Shown in pieces: positions 1 to 7,702 of a DNA stretch of 64,000 bases. Source of the DNA: G963675935 sp963803125 (lineage in GTDB: Bacteria > Planctomycetota > Planctomycetia > Pirellulales > Thermoguttaceae); assembly GCA_963803125.1 (NCBI GenBank), contig CAWDLR010000004.1, forward strand, positions 310,001 through 374,000. Reading direction: 5' to 3'. A program made the position numbers and the translations under genes. Position 1 is the first letter of the stretch; every line of letters starts with the position of its first letter. The notes below the pieces were generated by a model. That model was not told the DNA's origin. It did no database searches and was given only the letters and a program-made list of their open reading frames with translations.

Positions 1-1713
1 AGCGCGGTTGGCGATGATGTAAAACCCGTTGCCAACGGGTCTGATTTCCCACCGCATGGAAGGATCATCGGAAGCCGGCACGTGGCGGAACAGTCGAAGG
101 GGCTGGCCTTTGGCATCGGTGGCATCGTCTCGATTCTTGGCCCAATCCCGAATTGCCAAAAACTGACCGGATGGCTTGCATCGTAGCTTGAAGCAATCCC
201 CGGCCGGTTCGATCCGCAATGGCTGGCGGTCGTTGAACAAGACGAGCCCCGTCGCTCGATTGATGAATCGCACCCAGCCAGTCGGCAGGGGATAGGCCGC
301 TTCGGTCGAATCGGACGCAGTGGGCGCGGGCGAAGGATGCGTGTCGCCGGCCGCCTTGGGCTCGCTGGAAACCGCGGGATGCGACGGGTCTGCCAATTGG
401 GCTTCGAGGTCCCCGATTTGAGCCCTCAGATTGGCCTCTTGCTGCATGACGGCCGGCCCCTGGTCAAGCGGTACTGAAGCCGGTAGCGAGTACAGCGCGG
501 CGTAGAGTGCTTGGAGACGTAGGCGAATCTGCTCCTTTTGCGCTGCCGTCAGGCCCTTTTCGCCAGACGAGTCCGGCGCGGCCGCGGGTGACTGGATTTC
601 CCGGTCTCGCCTCTCTTGTTCGCGGACGGATTCCGCTCGCTTTCCTCCGACTCCGTTTACCGCCAGAGCGCCGACAGCAATCGCCAGAATCAATGCAACG
701 GCTAAGACCAGCCACAGACACCGGCGCATCCCGGCTTCGTTCAAGGTTCTTAGTCGGCTCGACCAGCCCCGTAGCGCTCGGTCTACTTTCCGTCCCCACC
801 GCCTTGCTGGTACAAGCACTCGGCGAACCCACACGTCCCGCCGGTGCCGGGTCAACGCGCGAAGAACCTTGTCCCCTCTCCGCAGCACCCATCTTGCCAC
901 GGAAATAACCGCAACCAATGTCGCCCGGCTTCGTTCTTCCCCCCAGCGCAAAGCCTTGCGCTTCCATTCTTCCCACTGCCGTTTCCGTTCCTCCCACTGC
1001 CGCTGCACTTCGTGTTGCCTTTCCAGTTCCTCCTCATGCTGGCGTTGCCTCTGGACTGCCAAGCGTTCCGCGCGCTCCCGTTGCCGTTCCTGCTCTTCGC
1101 GGGCCAGTCGCTCCCTTTCCGCGGCCAACTGCCTTTCTCGCTCTTGTTGCTCGGCCCGTTGCTCCGGCGTCAACGCCACCGGCCTTCCGCATTGCGGGCA
1201 AGCCGCTGCGAATCTCGAAACGGAGTTGCCGCAGTCGGGACAGGGGAACAGATTCGTGTTTTCGGCCGGAACGTCGGACAGGTTACACGCCAGTTGTCCT
1301 TGCCGCACGGCTGCCCCGTCCGTTAGATCGACCATGTGGACCCCGCCCAACTCCGCGAATAGCGACCGGATATACGATTCCAGGTCTTTTTGAATGACGA
1401 CCGACCACCCCGAAACCGCGAGGTTCATCCCGCCAGTTGCCACAAGCCATACGGCATTGCTGACAATGTTCGTCTTCCAGCTTCCTTGCCGAACGTCGGC
1501 AACAGTCTGGCTGCCGGCGTGGCGGACTTCAACCTCCAATGCCCGGTCGGCACCCACCACGGCGCGGACCGCGCTCCCCTTGCGCGCCTTGATCGTATAA
1601 GCGCCTTGGGCATCAAATGCCTTCGTTTCAAAGCCCTTCTCGTCAAGCCAGTCCTGGATTGCCTTGGCAGTCTTGCGGGTATCAAGACGGGAGGGGTGGG
1701 TAATCGTTGCCAT
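1..1713 (-). CDS. Zinc-ribbon, coiled-coil, membrane-anchored protein with ricin-like C-terminus (partial)
   Basis: An open frame of 571 codons runs from ATG at 1713 to the left edge without a stop, so the C-terminus is missing. Residues 1-150 form a domain I do not recognise. A zinc ribbon follows with CPDC and CPQC (Cys158, 161, 172, 175). Residues about 181-262 are a Glu/Arg/Gln-rich coiled coil, then a basic stretch, and one membrane segment at about 332-353. From about 478 the sequence resembles a ricin-type beta-trefoil (FINRATGLVL near its start, WEIRPVGNGFYIIANR at the edge). It starts 2 bases after the stop of the TPR gene, so the two probably form an operon. The ricin assignment is pattern recognition only and the function is unknown. 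It may be cargo of the element that ends at the tRNA-Leu fragment near 4.9 kb. Confidence 0.75.
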   Translation of the reverse strand, partial: MATITHPSRLDTRKTAKAIQDWLDEKGFETKAFDAQGAYTIKARKGSAVRAVVGADRALEVEVRHAGSQTVADVRQGSWKTNIVSNAVWLVATGGMNLAVSGWSVVIQKDLESYIRSLFAELGGVHMVDLTDGAAVRQGQLACNLSDVPAENTNLFPCPDCGNSVSRFAAACPQCGRPVALTPEQRAEQQERERQLAAERERLAREEQERQRERAERLAVQRQRQHEEELERQHEVQRQWEERKRQWEEWKRKALRWGEERSRATLVAVISVARWVLRRGDKVLRALTRHRRDVWVRRVLVPARRWGRKVDRALRGWSSRLRTLNEAGMRRCLWLVLAVALILAIAVGALAVNGVGGKRAESVREQERRDREIQSPAAAPDSSGEKGLTAAQKEQIRLRLQALYAALYSLPASVPLDQGPAVMQQEANLRAQIGDLEAQLADPSHPAVSSEPKAAGDTHPSPAPTASDSTEAAYPLPTGWVRFINRATGLVLFNDRQPLRIEPAGDCFKLRCKPSGQFLAIRDWAKNRDDATDAKGQPLRLFRHVPASDDPSMRWEIRPVGNGFYIIANRA

Positions 1714-1715
1714 AC

Positions 1716-2390
1716 TTAACTTCCTCCCGAACCGGAGGGCCGCTCCGGCGTCAACGCGACCGCCTGACTGGGCGCTATTCCGACATCTCGGATGAGGGAG
1801 AGGATTCCTTTCGCGGCTTCGCGCACCTCGGGGTCGGCTGAGACGAGACGATCCGCCGCGGCAAGGTCGGCAACGGTCATATCGACGCCCGGAGCGCCTT
1901 TTGGCCACTGGCGCGGATCAGGCGGCAAGCCGTAGCGTTTCAGATAGGCCGACGACCTAGTGAAATAGGCGTCGGCGAAGTTCGGTTTGAGCCCTATGGC
2001 GGCGGTAGCGTCGGCAATGGCCTTTTCGTGGTCGCCCCACCGAAGGTATGCGGTTGCCCTTGTGAAGTACGCCAAGCACCCTTGCGTTGAGTCCGGGTTC
2101 AGTTGAATCGCCGCGGTGAGATCGGCAACGGCGTCCGTATAATCATGTCGCTCCAAGTAGGCTCCGCCCCGCCCGATTAAGGCGGCAACATTCTTCGGGT
2201 TCAGCAGGAGGGATTCCGTGAAGGCTGCAATGGCGTTATCGTGATCCTTGCCGGCCATGTAGAGCCCCGAACCTCGACGCGCGTAGGCCGCGCTGTTCGA
2301 TGATCGCGCGCTCGCGGCAAGGCCCTTGCAGCTAATCCACCAAATGAAAGCGGCCACCGCGAAGGCCAACAGCAGCCCAAGGAAAGACAT
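1716..2390 (-). CDS. Membrane-anchored TPR protein
   Basis: About 224 residues. I chose the ATG at 2390 because it gives an N-terminal hydrophobic anchor (MSFLGLLLAFAVAAFIWWI) and has a GGTGG-type ribosome site upstream; a longer frame to 2498 adds only an Arg-rich leader. Three TPR-like units follow at about residues 35-150, for example AIAAFTESLLLNPKN, AVADLTAAIQLNPDS and AIADATAAIGLKPNF. TPRs mediate protein contacts, so this is probably a scaffold rather than an enzyme. The stop is 2 bases from the next start downstream, the zinc-ribbon protein, which suggests translational coupling and a shared complex. Confidence 0.8.
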   Translation of the reverse strand: MSFLGLLLAFAVAAFIWWISCKGLAASARSSNSAAYARRGSGLYMAGKDHDNAIAAFTESLLLNPKNVAALIGRGGAYLERHDYTDAVADLTAAIQLNPDSTQGCLAYFTRATAYLRWGDHEKAIADATAAIGLKPNFADAYFTRSSAYLKRYGLPPDPRQWPKGAPGVDMTVADLAAADRLVSADPEVREAAKGILSLIRDVGIAPSQAVALTPERPSGSGGS

Positions 2391-2530
2391 GGTACACCCC
2401 GCCACCTTCTTTTGCTCAGGCCGCCGGGTGGATCCTACGGCGGATAGATTTCCGCAGGAGCCCGCCCGGCACGTGGGCCGCCACCGTTGCAACGGCACAG
2501 CCGCCCGGCAATTTCACAATCACGCCCCAG

Positions 2531-3391
2531 CTATTCGGGCATGCGCCCAGAAATCAGTTCTCCCGAGACGTGGAACTTCCGGTTCCTCTTGCCGTATCCT
2601 TCAAACGATCGTCCATCTCTGGAAAGCGTACAAATCTGCCCGCCAGGCGGATTGTTGATATTGAGGGTTGAGCCCAGTTTCTTCCAGGTCGCCGTACCGT
2701 CCGGCGAATCAATATGGCCGTTCGAGAGGTACTGGTGCGTATCGACGTGCTGGACTCCCTTCTTATCCGAATAGCGGTATTTCCACACGGCAACCACTAC
2801 AACGTGATCGCTGGCCGACGGTTTGGGTTCCTCCGTCTTGTTCACATCCAACGGTTTGACTTCCCCAAATTCGGCAAGCCGCTTTGCAATCAAGGTCTCA
2901 TCGACCCCAGTGGCCGCCGGTTTGGCCCTGAGATACCATTCTGCGGCCTGGATTTTAAGACCCAAGCGTTTCTCCGCGGGGGCCACCTCCGCCTCCTTCC
3001 AGGCTGCATTGCCCCGTTCAATCTGCGTTTTCGCATCGGTGGGGCCGTCCGGCTGGAACCGGTTCACGATCGCGGTAACGGCCTTCATCGCTAGACGTAC
3101 ATCGTTGGCGTCTACGGCCAAGTCTTTCGCCATCGTCCAGAGTACGAAACGGCTGGCATCATCGCTTCCAACGCCGTCCGCCGCCGTCACAAACGTCGCG
3201 GCCAGCGCGGCCTTGTCACTCGGCTTAATGGCCTTCGCCAAGTCGCCCTTGTAGACATCCCGAATCTTCTCTTCCGCCTTCGCAATTGCGTCTTTTGACG
3301 GACGCGGGAAGGGGCCTTCGTCTGCCTGGACCAATCCGAATCCGAAACAGAACAGAACGGCCGCACACGAAACTACTAGAACTCGTCGCAT
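2531..3391 (-). CDS. Secreted hypothetical protein
   Basis: 286 residues from ATG at 3391. It begins with a classic signal peptide (MRRVLVVSCAAVLFCFGFG..VQA) and has AAGGAACCGG as a ribosome site just upstream. The mature part starts DEGPFPRPSKDAIAKAEEKI, continues as a mostly helical region, and ends in a basic beta-rich segment (HQYLSNGHIDSP onward). Related helical proteins occur widely in planctomycetes, but I know no function. The reading frame is continuous with the upstream propeller gene because that gene has no stop codon. I treat this as a separate gene because of its own signal peptide and ribosome site. Confidence 0.7.
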   Translation of the reverse strand: MRRVLVVSCAAVLFCFGFGLVQADEGPFPRPSKDAIAKAEEKIRDVYKGDLAKAIKPSDKAALAATFVTAADGVGSDDASRFVLWTMAKDLAVDANDVRLAMKAVTAIVNRFQPDGPTDAKTQIERGNAAWKEAEVAPAEKRLGLKIQAAEWYLRAKPAATGVDETLIAKRLAEFGEVKPLDVNKTEEPKPSASDHVVVVAVWKYRYSDKKGVQHVDTHQYLSNGHIDSPDGTATWKKLGSTLNINNPPGGQICTLSRDGRSFEGYGKRNRKFHVSGELISGRMPE

Positions 3392-4411
3392 GATCCGGTT
3401 CCTTGAAAAAGAGGTTATTGGAACAAACCGCAATTCACTTCCGATGTCGGCGTGGTGTCGTAGGTTGTGCGAAACGGCCCTCTGCCGTCGCCATGCGTAG
3501 GCAAGCAGGCTGATTGCACCCGCCAGCATCAACGCGAGTGTGGAGGGTTCGGGGGTGCCAACAATAGCAATGCCAGCCGGCGCATTTAGCCCCGAGATCA
3601 ACGAAGCGTTTACAACCGCTCCAGACGTTGTGTATTCGCCCATAGTACCGGCCCAACTGTTCGTGACAAACAGGTCCGACCCCGACATACCGATGCCATA
3701 AGATGGACCACTCAGAGAGAGTAGGGATGCGTTTACGACCGCTCCAGACGTTGTGTATTCGCCAATCGTGTGGGTGTCGTAATTCTCGACAAATAAATTC
3801 GATCCGCACAGGGCCAAGCCCTCCGGCCCGTGCAACCCCGAGATTAGGGATGGGTTTATGAGCGATCCAGACGTGGTGTATTCCTCTACCGTATCGGCCC
3901 AATAATTCGTGACAAATAGGTTCGATCCAGACACCGCGATGCCCATCGGGACATCGCTCAACCCAGAGATTAACCTGGTGTTGACAACTGCTCCCGACGT
4001 TGTATATTCGCCAAGCGTTTGGGTGCTCCAACTCCCGACGAACAGGTTTGATCCAGACACGGTGATGCCCCAGGGACTGGCTAACCCGGAAATCAGCGAA
4101 GCGTTTACGACCGCTCCCGACGTTGTGTATTCGCCAACCGTACCGGTCCAAAAATTCGTGACAAATAGGTTTGATCCAGACACGGCGATCTGACCCGGAC
4201 TACCCAAGCCCGAGATTAACGAAGCGTTTACGACCGCTCCCGACGTTGTGTATTCGCCAATCGTACCGTTATTTGCACCTTCGTCGCCTTCATTCACAAC
4301 GTACATAACATCCCCACGTGCGGTCGCTGGCGAGATTGCCACTAACGCGGTGCTCCCACTGGGAAACATTAAATACAACACGCCGAAAACGATTCTGGAA
4401 TGACGAAACAT
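3392..4411 (-). CDS. Secreted beta-propeller-like repeat protein with PEP-CTERM tail
   Basis: Starts at ATG 4411 after a good AAAGGAA site, with a signal peptide of about 35 residues. Six near-identical units of 41-42 residues follow (GEYTTSGAVVNASLISGL.. GIAVSGSNLFVTN), typical of NHL/propeller-type extracellular proteins. The end is a PEP-CTERM sorting signal (PEPSTLALMLAGAISLLAYAWRRQR), which in other bacteria is read by an exosortase; none is in the window. The protein should stop soon after the Arg cluster near 3475, but the frame stays open into the next gene's signal peptide. Either the stop was lost, giving a fusion of about 627 residues, or the sequence has an error. Confidence 0.7.
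3570..4290 (-). repeat. Six tandem 123-126-bp coding repeats
   Basis: The common core (plus-strand GACGTTGTGTATTCGCC or a close variant) recurs at 3624, 3747, 3870, 3996, 4119 and 4242. Spacing is 123 bp except for one 126-bp interval. Each unit encodes one propeller-type repeat. The DNA similarity between units implies recent expansion or gene conversion. Confidence 0.9.
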
Positions 4412-4520
4412 GGCAGCAGTTCCTTTCACGAATAGAGTGTAGAACGTGACGGACAAAGCGGAACGTCGCCAAAAAAAGAGGAGCCACCGTCCATGCCACT
4501 GGGGAAGCCCTGCGACGGGC

Positions 4521-4584
4521 CGCACAGCGCACAACGTCCGGCGGCTCCCTTAACGGGAGCCAGCCGAGAACATCGCGCTGTGCG
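4521..4584. other. Nested hairpin upstream of the propeller gene
   Basis: CGCACAGCGC at 4521-4530 pairs with GCGCTGTGCG at 4575-4584, enclosing GGCTCCC (4543-4549) and GGGAGCC (4555-4561). It lies 110-170 bases before the propeller start on the minus strand and could be a structured leader or a terminator. There is no clear T-run. The surrounding stretch 4412-4740 holds no convincing gene. Confidence 0.5.
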
Positions 4585-4743
4585 TGGAAGTGTCGCAGTT
4601 TTCCCTAGCGGACGGCCTTGGTTAGGCTATTCGATTTTCAGAACGCGGTTCTTGCCGTTGCGGTTCCCTCAGTGGTGACGTTTACCTATCTGCCCTCTAT
4701 CCGCCTTTTGTACACCTACCCCAAGACGAAAGCAATAACCCCT

Positions 4744-4855
4744 GTTGCCAAGAATGTTGCCAAGCAACCCGCTAGACACCCTCCCGCAACCTAAGCGCAA
4801 AATGAGAACCCCTGCCTTTCGCGGGAAAAGCAGGGGTTCCGCAACCTAACCGCAA
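4744..4855. repeat. Direct repeats and hairpin next to the tRNA-Leu fragment (possible integrase arm sites)
   Basis: GTTGCCAAG occurs twice (4744-4752, 4756-4764). A 16-base repeat, CGCAACCTAA(G/C)CGCAA, occurs at 4785-4800 and 4840-4855. Between the latter two is a hairpin with arms GAACCCCTGC (4806-4815) and GCAGGGGTTC (4830-4839). Paired direct repeats beside a tRNA-derived core are what arm-type integrase sites look like. The hairpin is placed much like the one beside the tRNA-Glu at 43.1 kb. Binding is inferred, not shown. Confidence 0.45.
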
Positions 4856-4875
4856 GCTATGTAAGGGGTTAGACC

Positions 4876-4927
4876 GACTTAGGATCCAGTGGGGAAACCC
4901 GTGCAGGTTCAACTCCTGTCTCTCGCA
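4876..4927 (+). other. tRNA-Leu(TAG) 3' half, candidate attR of an integrated element
   Basis: The segment contains an anticodon-loop sequence CTTAGGA with TAG, a long class-II variable arm (GTGGGGAAACCC), a T-arm (GCAGG TTCAACT CCTGT) and an acceptor 3' strand CTCTCGC plus A. No matching GCGAGAG 5' strand or D-arm lies upstream, and the expected 5' anticodon stem CTGGA is replaced by ACCGA. The tRNA therefore cannot fold as a whole. This is the usual footprint left when an element integrates at a tRNA 3' part: the intact copy would lie left of the window, and 1-4876 would belong to the element. Confidence 0.65.
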
Positions 4928-5040
4928 CTCGTTAGGCAAGGACTTGCACCAATTGGTGCAAGTCTTTTTTGCTTCCTGCTATGGTGTGCGTGAGACACCG
5001 GCATAACGTGCTTGCGCGAGAGTCTCCAGGAGAAACCAGA

Positions 5041-6045
5041 ATGGTCATGAAGAAACTGATCAACCACCCGGATAACGTAGTGGATGAATTGATCGAGGGA
5101 TACGTTTTGGCGAATCCCCGATTGGTACGGAGACATCCCCGCGTCAATGCGGTCATCCGCGCAGATGCTCCGCTGGGCGAGAAGGTGGGGATCGTCATCG
5201 GCGGCGGCGCGGGGCACGAGCCGCTCTTTCTGGAATACGTCGGGGTGGGAATGGCCGACGCCTCGGCCCATGGGCAGATATTCGCCGCGCCGGCCGCGGA
5301 GGTGATTGTCGAAGCGATCCGCGCGGTTCACGCCGGCAAGGGGGTGATGCTGCTCTACAACAACTACGCCGGCGACTGCCTGAACTTCGACATGGCCCAG
5401 GACTTGGCGCGGGAGGAAGGCATCGAGGTCGAGACCGTCCGCATCAACGACGAAATCGCCTCGGCCCCCAAGGGGAGCGAAACCGATCGCCGCGGCACCA
5501 CCGCCGATCACGTCGTGATCAAGATCGCCGGCGCCGCTGCCGAATGCAAACTGTCCCTGCGCGAGGTGCTGCGGGTGACGCGGAAAGCCGTCGCCGGTTC
5601 GCGATCGCTGGGCGTGGGGCTGAGCTCCTGCACCCTGCCGGCCACCGGGCAAGAGATCTTCGAGATCGGCGACGACGAAATGGAGATTGGCATGGGTTTG
5701 CACGGCGAGCCGGGAGTGGAACGCATGAAATTGCTCCCCGCCGACGCAACCATCGAGCGGATGATTCCACGCATCATCGAGGACCTACCCTATCGCGGCG
5801 GCGACGAGGTGATCCTGGTTATCAACGGCTACGGCGCCACCACCCGCATGGAGATGTTCATCGTCAACCGCAAGATCCGTGCCATGCTGGCCGAGCGGAA
5901 GATCGCGGTTTATGCTACGGATATCGGCGAGTTCTGCACGTCGCAGGAGATGAAGGGGCTGTCGATAACGTTGGTCAGAGTGGATGACGAGTTGAAGCGG
6001 CTGTTCGACATGCCCTGCAAATGCCCGTTTTATGTGCGGCACTGA
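5041..6045 (+). CDS. dhaK: Dihydroxyacetone kinase subunit DhaK
   Basis: 334 residues, the normal DhaK size. The start at 5041 (MVMKKLINHP) follows AGGAG at about 10 bases; the frame extends upstream only through unrelated sequence. DhaK binds dihydroxyacetone covalently through a histidine. The expected site is present as HGEPG with His221, after GGGAGHEP near residue 58. The next gene, dhaL, starts 2 bases after this stop, so the two subunits are co-translated. No DhaM phosphotransferase component is in the window, so the phosphate donor (ATP or a PTS protein encoded elsewhere) cannot be decided. The substrate could be another short ketose such as erythrulose. Confidence 0.93.
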   Translation: MVMKKLINHPDNVVDELIEGYVLANPRLVRRHPRVNAVIRADAPLGEKVGIVIGGGAGHEPLFLEYVGVGMADASAHGQIFAAPAAEVIVEAIRAVHAGKGVMLLYNNYAGDCLNFDMAQDLAREEGIEVETVRINDEIASAPKGSETDRRGTTADHVVIKIAGAAAECKLSLREVLRVTRKAVAGSRSLGVGLSSCTLPATGQEIFEIGDDEMEIGMGLHGEPGVERMKLLPADATIERMIPRIIEDLPYRGGDEVILVINGYGATTRMEMFIVNRKIRAMLAERKIAVYATDIGEFCTSQEMKGLSITLVRVDDELKRLFDMPCKCPFYVRH

Positions 6046-6047
6046 GC

Positions 6048-6683
6048 ATGAGAAGCCTGACTCGCGATTATTGGCAGAGGGCCTTCGCCAATCTGGCGGC
6101 GGCGTTCCAGACAGAGAAGGTGCATCTGTGTCAATTGGACGGCGCGATCGGCGACGGCGACCACGGCGCGAGCATGGCCCGCGGGTTCGCGGAGGCCTTG
6201 AAGCAATTTCCCGCCTTGGGTGAGTCTGCGGAAGTGGCGCCGCTGTTTGCGACGGTGGGCAGCGCCTTCCTTCGCAACGTCGGGGGCGTGACCGGAGTGA
6301 TTTTCGGGACGCTGTTCATCGAGGCCGGCAAGCAGGCCGCCGGTTTGACGGAAATCGACCCGCCTGCTTTGGCCGCCATACTCGACGCCGCCCTGGAAGC
6401 GATCAAGAAGAAGGGCAACGTCCGCGAGGGGGACAAAAGCATGGTCAACGCCCTCGCCCCGGCCGTTGCCGCGCTGAAACGAAAGGCGCAACAGGGGACG
6501 GATTGGAGAGAAGCCATGCCAGCGATGGCGGAGGCGGCCCGGCTGGCAGTGGAGGCCACCAAGCAGATGGCCGGCAGAGTCGGCCGTGCCCGTTATCAAA
6601 AGCAGAAAGGCGTCGGGCACGTCGATCCGGGCGCCGCTTCCGTGGCGATCATCTTCAGAACGCTGCAAGAGAGTTTGGATTGA
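6048..6683 (+). CDS. dhaL: Dihydroxyacetone kinase subunit DhaL
   Basis: 211 residues from ATG 6048. DhaL is the all-helical nucleotide-binding subunit. The Mg/nucleotide-binding motif DGAIGDGDHG is near residue 31, followed by GGVTGVIFGTLF and the Gly-rich GRARY..GVGHVDPGA region. With dhaK it makes the kinase that turns dihydroxyacetone into dihydroxyacetone phosphate, feeding glycolysis. The longer frame from 6021 overlaps dhaK and is rejected. Confidence 0.92.
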   Translation: MRSLTRDYWQRAFANLAAAFQTEKVHLCQLDGAIGDGDHGASMARGFAEALKQFPALGESAEVAPLFATVGSAFLRNVGGVTGVIFGTLFIEAGKQAAGLTEIDPPALAAILDAALEAIKKKGNVREGDKSMVNALAPAVAALKRKAQQGTDWREAMPAMAEAARLAVEATKQMAGRVGRARYQKQKGVGHVDPGAASVAIIFRTLQESLD

Positions 6684-6754
6684 TCGATCAGGCCGCGTGC
6701 TGCGGCGCGTGTTACGCTCATGAAAACACCGCGATAGCTGAAGGGGGCGACTGC

Positions 6755-7171
6755 ATGGTCCACCAGGAACAATTCTCTTTCGAGACGACGGGCCACCGGC
6801 ACATGGCCGATCTGACCGAGCGGGTCGCGGCGATCGTCGCACGCTCGGGCGTCAATACGGGCGTCGTCCAGGTGTTCTGCGTGGGCAGCACCGCGGCGGT
6901 CGGCACGATCGAGTTCGAGCCGGGGCTCGAGCGCGACCTGCCGGAAATGCTCGATCGGCTGATCCCGCCCAGCCGCGAGTTGGGCCACGAAAGGGCGTGG
7001 CACGATGGCAATGGCCATTCCCATCTGCAAGCCACGCTCTTGGGGCCGTCGCTCTCGGTGCCGGTGGCCGACGCCAAGCCACTGCTGGGCACCTGGCAGC
7101 AGATCATCCACCTGGAGTGCAACGTCCGCACGCGACGCCGCACCATGGTCGTGACCGTGATCGGAGAATAG
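6755..7171 (+). CDS. YjbQ / UPF0047 family protein
   Basis: 138 residues from ATG 6755, preceded by AAGGGGG. It matches the YjbQ (UPF0047) family throughout: the N-terminal strand region, GSTAAVGTIEFEPGLERDL, the HDGNGHSHLQATLLGPS histidine-rich motif, and the final LECNVRTRRR beta strand. E. coli YjbQ has weak thiamine-phosphate synthase activity, but the family's main role is not settled. It lies 71 bases after dhaL on the same strand and may be in the same transcript. Confidence 0.9.
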   Translation: MVHQEQFSFETTGHRHMADLTERVAAIVARSGVNTGVVQVFCVGSTAAVGTIEFEPGLERDLPEMLDRLIPPSRELGHERAWHDGNGHSHLQATLLGPSLSVPVADAKPLLGTWQQIIHLECNVRTRRRTMVVTVIGE

Positions 7172-7175
7172 AACG

Positions 7176-7406
7176 ATGGCCATTACTTGCCCGCGCTGCG
7201 GATCGCAGTATGACGCCACGCTGTTCGAGTTCGGCCATCGGGTGCGTTGTCCGTGCGGGGCAGAGATCGAGTATCCCGGCGGCGATCGGCGGGCGGGCCA
7301 TGTCGCCGGTCATGGGGAAAACGGCGGGTCAACACCGCGACGCGATGTTTACCACGGAGACGCGGAGAGCACGGAGGAAGGGAGAAAGATGAGGGATGAA
7401 GGATGA
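7176..7406 (+). CDS. Small zinc-ribbon protein
   Basis: Starts 4 bases after the yjbQ stop. Residues 1-35 form a compact zinc ribbon (CPRCGSQYDATLFEFGHRVRC with CPCG), similar to MJ0042-type or FmdB-like ribbons that often begin longer regulatory proteins. After about residue 45 the frame enters the purine-rich arm of an intergenic inverted repeat (YHGDAESTEEGRK), so the natural stop may have been replaced when that repeat arrived. Function unknown. Confidence 0.65.
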   Translation: MAITCPRCGSQYDATLFEFGHRVRCPCGAEIEYPGGDRRAGHVAGHGENGGSTPRRDVYHGDAESTEEGRKMRDEG

Positions 7407-7623
7407 AGGATGAGGGATGAGGGATGAAGGGCTACATGGAATGCGCTTCGGCGTGCGGTGACACCGACTGGAATACCGTTCTTTTCCTTCGACCGCCCTG
7501 TTCCTGCATTTGCTGATGCCGTCTGTCTCTCCACGCTGTAATCTCCATCATTGATCTCTCATCTCTCATCCCTCATCCCTCGTCTTTCATCCCTTCCTCC
7601 GTGTCCTCTGTGCCTCCGTGGTG
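7350..7623. repeat. Long imperfect inverted repeat (purine arm / pyrimidine arm)
   Basis: The left arm (7350-7430) is ACCACGGAGACGCGGAGAG followed by GATGAGGGATGAAGG tandem repeats. The right arm (about 7551-7623) is its imperfect reverse complement in the same order, ending CTCCGTGGTG. The spacer is about 120 bases. The whole could fold into a stem of 70-80 imperfect base pairs. Similar structures are at 22.99-23.20 and 25.14-25.36 kb. Confidence 0.8.
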
Positions 7624-7702
7624 CGTCTCTGTAGCGCGTCTCGCGATCAGCAAGTTTGCCCGGTGGCGTCGGGCTGTCGTGTTCCGGACTACTGTGATGG
7701 CG

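Noticed and set aside
464..997. 177-residue minus-strand frame near the left edge
   Set aside because: It overlaps, in another frame, the 571-codon open frame with zinc ribbon and membrane segment, which is far more protein-like.
3570..4290. CRISPR-like regular 123-bp spacing
   Set aside because: The units are coding repeats in one open frame, each giving a 41-residue propeller motif.
4860..4927. Intact tRNA gene
   Set aside because: The acceptor 5' strand, D-arm and 5' anticodon stem are missing, so only a 3' fragment is present.
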